Assembly: GCF_000293785.1 (NCBI RefSeq)
Contig: NZ_AKZI01000124.1
Span: 1 to 33,971 of the forward strand
Reading direction: 5' to 3'
DNA length: 33,971 bases
From: Rhodovulum sp. PH10
GTDB taxonomy: Bacteria > Pseudomonadota > Alphaproteobacteria > Rhizobiales > Xanthobacteraceae
How positions within the stretch are numbered: position 1 is the stretch's first letter; every line of letters starts with the position of its first letter. Positions 15,909 through 24,139 of the stretch are shown here, in pieces. Under the pieces are notes generated by a model that saw only the letters and a program-made list of their open reading frames with translations, was not told the DNA's origin and searched no databases. Made by a program: the position numbers and the translations under genes.

Positions 15909-16670
15909 GTGATTCCGGCGGAACGGCAGCATCTGATCCTGGCCCAGCTCGCCAAGAAGGGCATTCTCAGCATCGCCGAGCTGACCGAGCTGCTCGAGGT
16001 GTCGCACATGACGGTGCGGCGCGACCTGCAGCAGCTCGAGAAGGCCGGCCGGGTGATGACCGTGTCGGGCGGCGTCCGGCTGCCGGAGCGGCTCGCGCTC
16101 GAGCCGTCGCACGTGGTGAAATCCGGCATCCGGCCGGACGAGAAGGCGCGGATCGGCCGCACCGCCGCGGCGCTGGTCCCCGAGGACGCCGTGATCTATC
16201 TCGACGCCGGCACCACCACGCTGGAGATCGCCCACGATCTCGCCGGACGACGCGACCTGACGATCGTGACCAACGACTTCGTGGTCGCGGCGTTCCTCAC
16301 CGGCAACTCGGACTGCCGGCTCTATCACACCGGCGGCCAGGTGGAGCGCGAGAACCAGTCCTGCGTCGGCGAGGGCGCGGCGGAAGGCATTCGGCGGTTC
16401 AATTTCGACCTCGCCTTCGTCTCGGCCTCGTCCTGGACGATCGGCGGCATCTCGACGCCGGCCGAATCCAAGGTGGTGGTCAAGCGGGCGATCGTGCAGT
16501 CGGCGGCGCGCAGCATGCTGGTGTGCGACTCCTCCAAATACGGCATCGTCGCGCCCATCAACGCGGTGCCGCTCGACGCCTTCGCCGCGGTGATCACCGA
16601 TCGCGGGTTGCCGGACAGCGTCGCCCAGGCGGTGCGCGCCGAGGGGGTCGACGTGATTTTGGCCGAATAG
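15909..16670 (+). CDS. DeoR-family transcriptional regulator of the sugar-acid cluster
   Basis: A 253-residue DeoR-type repressor. The N-terminal winged helix-turn-helix is at residues 18-50 (SIAELTELLEVSHMTVRRDLQ). The DeoRC sensor domain follows from about residue 75, with IYLDAGTTTLEIA (96-108) and a TND(F)VVA motif; these bind phosphorylated sugar intermediates. Normal family length. I chose the GTG at 15909, eight bases after GAGGAGA, because the protein then starts MIPAERQHLIL as DeoR proteins do; an in-frame ATG at 15834 would add an unconserved tail. Located right after the otnK-otnC-permease-dehydrogenase genes and behind a terminator, it most likely represses that cluster until its intermediate accumulates. 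Target operators were not identified. Confidence 0.9.
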   Translation: MIPAERQHLILAQLAKKGILSIAELTELLEVSHMTVRRDLQQLEKAGRVMTVSGGVRLPERLALEPSHVVKSGIRPDEKARIGRTAAALVPEDAVIYLDAGTTTLEIAHDLAGRRDLTIVTNDFVVAAFLTGNSDCRLYHTGGQVERENQSCVGEGAAEGIRRFNFDLAFVSASSWTIGGISTPAESKVVVKRAIVQSAARSMLVCDSSKYGIVAPINAVPLDAFAAVITDRGLPDSVAQAVRAEGVDVILAE

Positions 16671-16693
16671 CCCGGCGGCAGCCGCTCGGGACG

Positions 16694-17347
16694 CTACGGG
16701 CCGGGTCGGCGGGCGACGATATAGGGGCCGTTCGGGTTGGTGCCGAAGACGCGCTCCTCGACGATCTCGAAGCCGGCGTCGCGGATTTTTTCACGCAGCG
16801 CCGCCTTGGTCAGCGCGTTGACCGGCGGAAACAGGCCGATCGTGCGCAGGACCAGGAACAGCGCGCGCAGCCGGAGCTTCATCTCGGCGAAGCACCAGGT
16901 CTTGGTGATCAACATCCCGCCCGGCTTCAGGCCGGCACGGATGCGTTCGAGCGTGCCGGGCAGGTCGTCGACCAGATGCAGCACCTGGAAGGCGCAGATC
17001 GCGTCGAACGGCGCGCCGTCGAACGGTCCACCGTCGAAGGCGCCGTGGGCATCGGCGAGGACGAAGCGAAGGTTCTTCGGCGCCTCCTTGGCGCTCGCCG
17101 CCTTGGTCCGGGCGATGCGCAGCATCTCCGGCGAGAAGTCGATCGCGGTCCATTCGGCGACGTGCGGCGCGAGGCGGATCGCAGTGGAGCCGGTGCCGCA
17201 ACCGATCTCCAGCACCCGGTCGGTCGGCCGCAGCCGGCCGGCGGCGTCCGCCAGCATCGCCTCGTAGGCGGCCGGATCCTTGATCGGCTTCGCGGCATAG
17301 CGCCCGGCGATCCTGTCCCAAAACCCCGCTCGTGCGGCCTTTCGCAT
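16694..17347 (-). CDS. Class I SAM-dependent methyltransferase
   Basis: A 217-residue small methyltransferase. The SAM-binding motif I VLEIGCGTG is at residues 45-53, and the acidic residue after strand 2 is D70 (WTAIDFSPEML). Later come ADAHG, the strand-4 motif FDAICAFQVLHLV and LKPGGMLITKTW. It has no signal peptide; a hydrophobic patch (LRALFLVLRTIGLF) near residue 165 may contact membrane lipid. The ATG at 17347 follows a GGGAGGGGCGGGG purine run. It starts 23 bases after the ABC1-kinase stop, so the two form a short operon. A lipid or quinone substrate is plausible from this pairing, but no UbiE/UbiG-specific signature was seen. It is convergent with the DeoR gene. Confidence 0.88.
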   Translation of the reverse strand: MRKAARAGFWDRIAGRYAAKPIKDPAAYEAMLADAAGRLRPTDRVLEIGCGTGSTAIRLAPHVAEWTAIDFSPEMLRIARTKAASAKEAPKNLRFVLADAHGAFDGGPFDGAPFDAICAFQVLHLVDDLPGTLERIRAGLKPGGMLITKTWCFAEMKLRLRALFLVLRTIGLFPPVNALTKAALREKIRDAGFEIVEERVFGTNPNGPYIVARRPGP

Positions 17348-17370
17348 TCCCCGCCCCTCCCCCGGTGCGA

Positions 17371-18699
17371 TCACAGATGCGGCTCGACCAGCGCACGCAG
17401 GTCGACACGCGCCCGCATCCTGGTGGCGAGCAGATACATGCCGCCGAACTTGCGCTGCAGAAACAGCGTGTCCATCGGCGGGATGCGGAAATATTCGTGG
17501 TCCGCGGCCATCGCCATGCCGGCCTCGCGCATCCGCACCGCGAGGTCGCTGGCGCCGAAGTCGAACGGCTCGTGCTGCCGCAGCGGCTCCAGCGACATCT
17601 CGAACATCGCCAGCATCGCCTCTTCCAGCCGCGCCGGGGTGTCGCCGGCGAGAAAGCCGATCTCGTGGGCGATGGTGCGGATGGCCGGGCGCTCGCCGGC
17701 GAGGCCGGCGTGCAGCAGCCGGCGCCAGAGGTCGGCAAACGCCTCGGGAAAGGCGCGGGTGGCGCCGAAATCGAGCAGGATCACCTGTCCGGTCGCCGGC
17801 GCGTAGCGGTAGTTGGCAAAATTCGGATCGGTCTGCATCAGCCGGAACTCGAACAGCTCGCGGAAGAGGAGCCCGATCAGCAGCGTCATCACCCGGTCGC
17901 GCACGGCCTGAGGCGCGGTGACGAGATCGTCGACCGGCCGGCCCTCGACGAAGCTCATCGCCAGAACGGTCGGGGTGGTGAGGTCGGCAAACAGCGCGGG
18001 CACGAGAAACTCGGGCCGGTCGGCGAGCAGCGTGCCGAACGTTCGGAGGCAGCGGCCCTCGCGCTCGTAGTCGGCCTCCTCGTGCAGCTGGCGCTTGGCC
18101 TCGGCCAGCATCGGCGCGACGTCGACGCCGCGCGGCACCAGGCCCGCGATCCGCAGCAGCGAGGCGACGTTGTTCACGTCGGAATCGATGCTGCGGCGGA
18201 CGCCGGGATACTGCACCTTGATCGCCACGTCGCGGCCGTCGAGGGTGCGCCCGCGATGGACCTGGCCGATCGAGGCGGCCGCCACCGGGCGGGTGTCGAA
18301 GGTCGCGAACCGGCTGCGCCAGTCGGCGCCCCAGGCGTGGATCAGCACCCGCTTGAGCTGCGGCCACGGCATGTGGTGCGCGTCGGAGCGCAGGCGGGCG
18401 AGGATGTCTGCGAGCTCCGGCGGCAGCATGTCGCCGGCGTCCATCGAGATCAGCTGGCCGACCTTCATCGCCGCGCCCCGCATGCGCGCGAGCTGGTCGG
18501 CGACCCGCGCCGCATTGGCGGGCGTCAGCAGCACGTCCTCGATCCGCGGGCGCTCGCCGCGTGCGAGCTGCCGCCCCATCTCGGCCGCCACGTTGCCGGC
18601 GATGGACGAGGCGAGCCCGCCGAGCCTCGCCAGCCGCGACAGGCGCGAGCTCGGCACCGGCAGTGCCTTTCTCTCGATCGTTCGGTGCGAGTGCGGCAT
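17371..18699 (-). CDS. ABC1/UbiB-family atypical kinase (AarF-like)
   Basis: A 442-residue protein-kinase-like ATPase of the ABC1/ADCK/UbiB family, whose members support ubiquinone or other lipid metabolism. Family hallmarks are the KxGQ motif K79-V-G-Q82, the Ala-rich loop AAASIGQVHRG (140-150) that replaces the P-loop, and K161 in VAIKVQYPG. The DPNFANYRY catalytic loop and the LDFGATR magnesium motif follow. No C-terminal transmembrane pair like that of E. coli UbiB is evident, so this is probably the soluble AarF-type branch. The ATG at 18699 has AAGGAG seven bases upstream. The methyltransferase follows in the same transcript. Whether it is the main ubiquinone-synthesis UbiB or a paralogue cannot be decided here; the absence of ubiE nearby favours a paralogue. 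Confidence 0.88.
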   Translation of the reverse strand: MPHSHRTIERKALPVPSSRLSRLARLGGLASSIAGNVAAEMGRQLARGERPRIEDVLLTPANAARVADQLARMRGAAMKVGQLISMDAGDMLPPELADILARLRSDAHHMPWPQLKRVLIHAWGADWRSRFATFDTRPVAAASIGQVHRGRTLDGRDVAIKVQYPGVRRSIDSDVNNVASLLRIAGLVPRGVDVAPMLAEAKRQLHEEADYEREGRCLRTFGTLLADRPEFLVPALFADLTTPTVLAMSFVEGRPVDDLVTAPQAVRDRVMTLLIGLLFRELFEFRLMQTDPNFANYRYAPATGQVILLDFGATRAFPEAFADLWRRLLHAGLAGERPAIRTIAHEIGFLAGDTPARLEEAMLAMFEMSLEPLRQHEPFDFGASDLAVRMREAGMAMAADHEYFRIPPMDTLFLQRKFGGMYLLATRMRARVDLRALVEPHL

Positions 18700-18934
18700 C
18701 GGGGGCTCCTTCCGGGACAGGGTGGACATGTGGGGGAGGAGCGAGGTCGAGAACAGCCCCTGCGGCCGCGGGCTCTGCCCGCCCGACCCGTGATAAGCGG
18801 GCTTTCGGCCGGGCGAAGTGACTTCGTCACAGAGCAGGAGAGGTGACGGGGCGCGGGTCGGCGGAGCGCGAGCCGCAATCGCGCCTCTTCGGCAGCGGCC
18901 GGGCTCCGGCCGCGGGCCGAGCGTCATGGGGTTC

Positions 18935-19009
18935 TGGCTGGGGCGCCTGGATTCGAACCAGGGAATGGCGGAATCAAAATCCGCTGCCTTACCACTTGGC
19001 TACGCCCCA
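18935..19009 (-). tRNA. tRNA-Gln (anticodon UUG), CCA encoded
   Basis: On the minus strand the acceptor arms TGGGGCG (5') and CGCCCCA (3') pair perfectly. The anticodon stem GCGGA/TCCGC encloses TTTTGAT, giving anticodon UUG, which reads CAA for glutamine. The T-arm carries GGTTCGAATCC. Discriminator G73 is followed by a genomically encoded CCA (18935-18937). All arms look intact. Confidence 0.95.
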
Positions 19010-19456
19010 TCGCCGAAAGCGGCGAGATCCGCGCGCGGCGGACCATACTGGCGCAATCGACCGGGATCAACACGTGCGCCACGCCCCGAGGCGGAATGCG
19101 GTGCACGACCCGCCGGCTTTTTCCGAGCCGGGCGAACGGCCGGCGACGCAGCGAGGGCCGAACGCCCCGTCGCCGCCTCGATCGGTCGAAAAAAGCCCCG
19201 GCAGACACCCGGCCGTCGGCCCCCTCGGCGCCGGGCCGGCAGCGGCAGCGACCCGGCCGCGCCCCCCGCGGCGACCCTATCGCCGTCCCCTGTCCCGACC
19301 TCGTTCCGGCGCCCCCGCCCTCGCCGGAACGCCTGCGGGGTCCGAAAATGCGCGCGAAACGCGCGACGCCGGGCCGCCGGCGCGGTAGAGTGGGCCAACA
19401 AAAGAGCCCGCAGGGGCCGCCGACGTTTCGGGGGACACGTTTCTGGAGGACACGTC
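19010..19456. other. Intergenic region before the acyl-CoA dehydrogenase
   Basis: About 450 bases, no recognisable gene on either strand. It holds the upstream region of the minus-strand tRNA and, near 19444-19450, the GGAGGA ribosome site of the dehydrogenase. Promoter elements were not resolved. Confidence 0.5.
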
Positions 19457-21244
19457 ATGCCGTACCGCGCCCCGGTCTCGGACATCAAGTTCACGCTCGA
19501 CACCGTCGCCGGCCTCTCGAAAGCCTGCGCCGACGGCTTGTTCGGCGACCTCTCCGACGACCTCGTCGCCGCCGTCCTGGAGGAGGCCGGCAAGTTCGCG
19601 ACCGAGGTGATCGCGCCGCTCAACCGGGTCGGCGACACCCACGGCACGCCCTTCTCGGACGGCGCGGTGAAGACGCCGCCGGGCTGGAAGGAGGCCTACA
19701 CGGCGTGGGCGGCGGCCGGCTGGAACGGCCTCGCCGCGCCGCCCGAATGGGGCGGCCAGGGCCTGCCGACCGTGCTCAACGCCGCCTGCTTCGAGATGTG
19801 GAACGGCGCCTCGATGGCGTTCGGCGTCGGCCCGCTGCTCACCATGTCGGCGATCGATCTCCTCGCCGCGCACGGCTCGGAGGCGCTGAAGGCGACCTAT
19901 CTGGCAAAGCTCGTCAGCGGCGAGTGGATGGGCACCATGCAGCTCACCGAATCGCAGGCGGGCTCGGACGTCGGCGCGCTGCGCACCAAGGCGGAGCGCG
20001 CGGGCGACGGCACCTATCGCATCACCGGGGAAAAGATCTTCATCACCTACGGCGAGCACGACCTCACCGAGAACATCGTCCACATGGTGCTCGCCCGCCT
20101 GCCCGATGCGCCGCCCGGCGCCCGTGGCCTGTCGCTCTTCCTGGTGCCGAAATTTCTGGTGAACCCGGACGGCTCGCTCGGCGCCCGCAACGACGTCCGC
20201 GCCCAGTCGATCGAGCACAAGCTCGGCATGCACGCCTCGCCCACCTGCACGATGGTCTATGGCGACCACGGCGGCGCCACCGGCTTTCTGATCGGCGAGG
20301 AGAACCGCGGCATCGCCTGCATGTTCACGATGATGAACGCCGCCCGCCTCGACACCGGCCTGCAGGGCGTGGCGGTGGCCGAGGCCGCGACCCAGCTCGC
20401 CTTCGACTACGCCCGCGAGCGCCATCAGGGCCGCCTGCCGGGCATGCCGGCCGACCAGTCGGTGCCGATCATCGCCTATCCCGACGTCAAGCGCATGCTC
20501 CTGCGGATGAAGAGCCGCACCAAGGCGGCCCGCGCGATCTGCTACGCGACCGCGATGGCGATCGACCGCGCCCGCCGCATCGAGGACCCCGCCGCCCGCA
20601 AGGCGGCCGAGGAGCGTGCGGCGCTGCTCACCCCGGTCGCCAAGGCCTTTTCCGCCGACATCGGCGCCGAGGTCGCCTCGCTCGCCATGCAGGTGCACGG
20701 CGGCATGGGCTATATCGAGGAGACCGGCATCGCCCAGCTCTATCGCGACGTCCGCGTCGCCCAGATCTACGAGGGCACCAACGGCATCCAGGCGATCGAC
20801 CTGGTCACCCGCAAGCTGCCGGCCGGCGACGGCAAGCCGTTCGCCGCCCTGCTCGGCGAGCTGCGCGGCATCGTCGCCGAGGTGGAGGGCGAGAACGATC
20901 CGGGCTTCGGCGCCACCGGCCGGCGGCTGGAGACGGCGGTCGACAGCCTGCAGGCGGCCGGCGAATGGCTGGTCGAGCGGCTCGCCGACGCGCCGGACGC
21001 GGCGCTCGCCGGCGCCTCGCTCTATCTGCGGCTGTTCGGCTTCACCGCCGGCGGCTGCCTGCTGGCGCGCGAGGCGCTCGCCGCCCTCCATCTGCAGGAC
21101 GGCGCCGCGGCCGACGCCCCCTCGCGCATCGCGCTCGCCCGCTTCTTCGCGGAATCGACCGCGGTGCTCGCGCCCGGCTTCGAGAAGGCGATCACCGAGG
21201 GCGGCGAGAGCGTCACCACCGCCGACGCCGTCTTCGCCGCCTGA
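19457..21244 (+). CDS. Long-form acyl-CoA dehydrogenase (about 600-residue family)
   Basis: A 595-residue FAD enzyme that introduces an alpha-beta double bond into an acyl-CoA thioester and passes electrons to ETF. It belongs to the long subfamily with an N-terminal extra helix and a C-terminal extension, the group that includes 3-methylmercaptopropionyl-CoA dehydrogenase (DmdC) and many annotated as fadE. Visible motifs are TMQLTESQAGSDVGALRT with GEKIFITYGEHDL for flavin contact, QVHGGMGYIEE and the catalytic base E439 in YEGTNGIQAIDL. The ATG at 19457 lies six bases after GGAGGA and gives the family start MPYRAPVSDIKF. It is not next to an enoyl-CoA hydratase or thiolase, so the acyl chain cannot be inferred. 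The preceding tRNA is on the other strand. Confidence 0.92.
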   Translation: MPYRAPVSDIKFTLDTVAGLSKACADGLFGDLSDDLVAAVLEEAGKFATEVIAPLNRVGDTHGTPFSDGAVKTPPGWKEAYTAWAAAGWNGLAAPPEWGGQGLPTVLNAACFEMWNGASMAFGVGPLLTMSAIDLLAAHGSEALKATYLAKLVSGEWMGTMQLTESQAGSDVGALRTKAERAGDGTYRITGEKIFITYGEHDLTENIVHMVLARLPDAPPGARGLSLFLVPKFLVNPDGSLGARNDVRAQSIEHKLGMHASPTCTMVYGDHGGATGFLIGEENRGIACMFTMMNAARLDTGLQGVAVAEAATQLAFDYARERHQGRLPGMPADQSVPIIAYPDVKRMLLRMKSRTKAARAICYATAMAIDRARRIEDPAARKAAEERAALLTPVAKAFSADIGAEVASLAMQVHGGMGYIEETGIAQLYRDVRVAQIYEGTNGIQAIDLVTRKLPAGDGKPFAALLGELRGIVAEVEGENDPGFGATGRRLETAVDSLQAAGEWLVERLADAPDAALAGASLYLRLFGFTAGGCLLAREALAALHLQDGAAADAPSRIALARFFAESTAVLAPGFEKAITEGGESVTTADAVFAA

Positions 21245-21275
21245 GGGACTCGTCCCCTGCCCCCGCGCCGAGCGA

Positions 21276-21313
21276 CGCCACGAGTGCTTCCCGCCACGAG
21301 CGGCCGCCACGAG
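21276..21313 (+). repeat. Three direct copies of CGCCACGAG
   Basis: CGCCACGAG occurs at 21276-21284, 21292-21300 and 21305-21313, with spacings of 16 and 13 bases, just after the acyl-CoA dehydrogenase stop. The spacing is irregular, so it is a small degenerate repeat and not an array. No function is apparent. Confidence 0.5.
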
Positions 21314-21452
21314 TGGCCGCCGAAACCGTCCGGCCGACGCGACCCGCGTCGGCCGCGAACCGCCACCATCGCCGTTTCCCGACGAGACGCGTTTAGGCTT
21401 TGACACCGCGCCGCCGGTGACCCGATAAGTTGCAATTCCCCGAGTGAGTGCA

Positions 21453-22382
21453 ATGACGACGCTGTACATCACGCACCCTGCCGGCCTGGACCACATTCCG
21501 CCTCTCGGTCATCCCGAACGTCCCGACCGCCTGCGCGTGGTGGAACGCGTGCTTGAGCAGGAGGCGTTCCAGGCGCTCGCCCGCGAGCAGGCGCCGCTCG
21601 CCGCCCTATCGCGCATCGCCCTGTGCCATCCGATGCATTATATCGAGGCGATCCGCGACGCGAGCCCGCGCGAGGGCTTGATCCAGCTCGACACCGACAC
21701 GTCGATGTCGCCCGGCACCTACGAGGCGGCGCTGCGCTCGGTCGGCGGCGCGGTGCTCGCGGTCGACGAGGTGATGACCGGCACCGTCTCCAACGCCTTC
21801 TGCGCCATGCGGCCGCCCGGCCACCACGCCGAGACCGCGCTGCCGATGGGCTTCTGCTTCTTCAACAACGCGGCGATCGCCGCCCGCCACGCCCGCGACA
21901 AGCACGGTGCCGAGCGCGTCGCGGTGATCGACTTCGACGTTCATCACGGCAACGGCACCCAGGACATCCTGTGGGCCGACCCGAACATCATGTACTGCTC
22001 GACCCACGAGATGCCGCTCTATCCCGGCACCGGCGCGCCCTCCGAGCGCGGCGAGCACGGCACCATCGTCAACGCCCCGTTGCGCGCCGGCGACGGCGGC
22101 GACGAGTTCCAGGAGGCGTTCGAGAACATCATTCTGCCCCGCCTGATGGACTTTCGGCCGGACCTTCTGGTGCTGTCCTCGGGGTTCGACGCCCACATGC
22201 GCGACCCGCTCTCCAACATCAACCTGCTCGAGCCGGACTACACCTGGGTCACCAAGTCGCTGATGGACGTCGCCGACAAGTGCGCCAACGGCAGGCTGGT
22301 GTCGCTGCTCGAAGGCGGCTACGACCTGCAGGGGCTCGCCCGCTCGGTCGGCGTCCACGTGCTGGCGCTGATGCGCGGCTGA
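21453..22382 (+). CDS. Histone-deacetylase-superfamily zinc amidohydrolase
   Basis: A 309-residue arginase/deacetylase-fold enzyme of the class II HDAC-like/acetylpolyamine-amidohydrolase family, which removes acyl groups from amines such as polyamines or lysine. The tandem active-site histidines are H124/H125 (PPGHHAE). The zinc ligands are D162 and H164 (DFDVHHGNG) and D246 (SSGFDAHMRDPL), and the glycine-rich LEGGYDL lies at the C-terminus. Full length and all key residues are present. The ATG at 21453 is preferred, although an in-frame GTG at 21444 would add three residues; the ribosome site is weak for either. It lies 208 bases after the acyl-CoA dehydrogenase on the same strand, an arrangement that hints at acyl-group metabolism but does not prove an operon. 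The physiological substrate is unknown. Confidence 0.92.
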   Translation: MTTLYITHPAGLDHIPPLGHPERPDRLRVVERVLEQEAFQALAREQAPLAALSRIALCHPMHYIEAIRDASPREGLIQLDTDTSMSPGTYEAALRSVGGAVLAVDEVMTGTVSNAFCAMRPPGHHAETALPMGFCFFNNAAIAARHARDKHGAERVAVIDFDVHHGNGTQDILWADPNIMYCSTHEMPLYPGTGAPSERGEHGTIVNAPLRAGDGGDEFQEAFENIILPRLMDFRPDLLVLSSGFDAHMRDPLSNINLLEPDYTWVTKSLMDVADKCANGRLVSLLEGGYDLQGLARSVGVHVLALMRG

Positions 22383-22551
22383 GGCGCGAGGCGGTCAGAG
22401 GCGCGAGCGCGGCGACCGGCGCGCCCCGCGGGAAACGACCGGCCGAAACGACCGGTGGGGACGCCCGGCCGGAAAGCCGGACCGGGATGCCGCGATCGTA
22501 AAAAGGTCGCAAGTCCGGGCGAGGAAAATTGCTCGGGGATCGAAACGGGAC

Positions 22552-23112
22552 GTGCGGGTGGGGACGGATTCGGGGCATTTGCGGCCGCAGCGCCGCGGCG
22601 GGACAGAGGCGGCGGGCGCCGCCTTCGCCATCGCGCTCGCGGCGCTCCTTCAGGGATGCAGCCTCGGTGGCCCGTTCTTCGACGACGGCTTCGAGAAGAG
22701 CCGGACGGTGTCCTCCGAGCCCGTGCCGCCCTACCGCAAGCTGGTCGCCGATTCCCTGACGCGATCGAAAATCCCGCACGTCCACGCGCTGGCGATCTCC
22801 GAGCCGCGCTGGATCGAGCGGATCGGCGGCCCGGCCTGGATCGTCTGCGTGCGCTCCGGTGCGGAGGGCCACGGCACGCCGCCCGCCCCGCCGCCGGTTC
22901 CGGCCGGCAGCGCCGCCGCAGCGCCGGCCGCCACCATGCCGGCCACCACCGCCGAGGCGAGCGCCGACGACACGCCGGCCGTGTACTACGCCTATTTCAT
23001 CAAGCAGGCGGCGATCGTCGACACCCGCACCGCCGTCGGCACCGACCGCTGCGTCCACCAGACCTTCTCGCCGTTCGACCCCGCCGTCGCCGCTGCCGCC
23101 GACGACGAGTGA
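22552..23112 (+). CDS. Conserved-type hypothetical lipoprotein
   Basis: A 186-residue protein with a lipoprotein signal. An Arg-containing n-region is followed by the hydrophobic AAGAAFAIALAALLQG and lipobox cysteine C36 (LLQGC). The mature part has two conserved-looking blocks, PPYRKLVADSL...IPHVHALAIS with GPAWIVCVR, and a C-terminal YYAYFIKQAAIVDTRTAV ending DRCVHQTFSPFD. A low-complexity Ala/Pro/Thr linker of about 45 residues separates the blocks and probably varies in length between relatives. Such proteins are common in Bradyrhizobium relatives with no assigned function. The start is a GTG at 22552 with a poor ribosome site, so the exact N-terminus is uncertain. It is convergent with the formate/nitrite channel gene, 26 bases away. 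Confidence 0.75.
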   Translation: MRVGTDSGHLRPQRRGGTEAAGAAFAIALAALLQGCSLGGPFFDDGFEKSRTVSSEPVPPYRKLVADSLTRSKIPHVHALAISEPRWIERIGGPAWIVCVRSGAEGHGTPPAPPPVPAGSAAAAPAATMPATTAEASADDTPAVYYAYFIKQAAIVDTRTAVGTDRCVHQTFSPFDPAVAAAADDE

Positions 23113-23138
23113 CGGCCCGCCGCGCGGGGCTGCGGCCG

Positions 23139-24029
23139 CTAGCCGTCGATCTCCTTCATCACCTGCGCGTAGGAGATCAGCGCGAACAGCACCGTGCCGC
23201 CGACCACGTTGCCGGCCAGCACCGGAACCATGAACGTGCCGAGCATGTCGCCGAGCGCCAGCTCGCCGTTCGCGATCAGCATGAAGGCCTCCATGCTGCC
23301 GGCGACGATGTGGGTGAAGCCGCCGGCCGCGATCAGCCAGGTCATCACCGTCACCACCGAGAACTGGGCGTTGACCGCGCTCGGGATCAGCCACACCGCG
23401 GCGGCGACGAGAAAGCCCGCCGGGACGGCCCGGAAGAACATCTGGACCGGATCGTTCTCCATCATGTGGCGGCCGATCGCCAGCATCTCCTCGCGCAGCT
23501 CCGGCGCGATCGCCGGCGTCAGCGTGCAGAACAATGCCGCCACCAGCGTGCCGGTGAGATTGGCGAGAAACACGATGCTCCACACCCGCGCGAGCAGCGC
23601 GAAATTCCGCCGGGTCGGATGGGCGGTCACCGGCAGCACCACCGTGATGGTGTCCTCGGTGAACAGCTGCTGGCGCGACAGCACGACCATGAGAAAGCCG
23701 ACGCTGTAGCCGAAGCTCGCGACCAGCGGCCGCCACGACTCGTCGGGCAGATGGAGCTGCAGCAGCGCCTGCGCGATCAGCGAGAAGCTGATCGACACCC
23801 CGGCCGCCACCCCCGACCACCACAGTGACACCGCCGGCCGGATCAGCTCCTCCTCGCCGTGGCGACGGACGATCTCGTAGATCACCGGCGCGCGCGGCGC
23901 CGACCGTTTCTCGATATCGCGCGACTCGCGCTCGGTGATGCCGCCATTGCCCTGCGGACGCGCGGCCTTTGCGCGCACGTCGCCGCGCGGCTCGGCCCGG
24001 ATGTCGGCGCGAGCGCGATCGTCGACCAT
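23139..24029 (-). CDS. Formate/nitrite transporter (FNT) family membrane protein
   Basis: A 296-residue pentameric-channel subunit of the FNT family, which moves formate, nitrite or related monovalent anions across the inner membrane. A hydrophilic, charged N-terminus of about 62 residues precedes six hydrophobic segments from about residue 66. Visible landmarks are LSRQQLFTEDT in the second segment region, FLANLTGTLVAALF in the third, and GGFTHIVAGSMEAFML and PVLAGNVVGGTVLFALI in the last two. The asymmetric central segments and HIVAGS element match the YfdC-like subgroup more than classic FocA. The ATG at 24029 follows AAAGGACTTT. Formate transport would suit the fdhF locus about 20 kb away, but the YfdC type has no firmly known substrate. 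It is 110 bases downstream of opgH and may be read through. Confidence 0.87.
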   Translation of the reverse strand: MVDDRARADIRAEPRGDVRAKAARPQGNGGITERESRDIEKRSAPRAPVIYEIVRRHGEEELIRPAVSLWWSGVAAGVSISFSLIAQALLQLHLPDESWRPLVASFGYSVGFLMVVLSRQQLFTEDTITVVLPVTAHPTRRNFALLARVWSIVFLANLTGTLVAALFCTLTPAIAPELREEMLAIGRHMMENDPVQMFFRAVPAGFLVAAAVWLIPSAVNAQFSVVTVMTWLIAAGGFTHIVAGSMEAFMLIANGELALGDMLGTFMVPVLAGNVVGGTVLFALISYAQVMKEIDG

Positions 24030-24139
24030 GAAAGTCCTTTCCGTTTCGGGATGATCTCACGCGCCGCCGCTTCGACCGGCGGTGACCGCGACGGCCATCG
24101 CACGCGACGTGCGGGCACGGAACGCACCCGCCACTCCCC

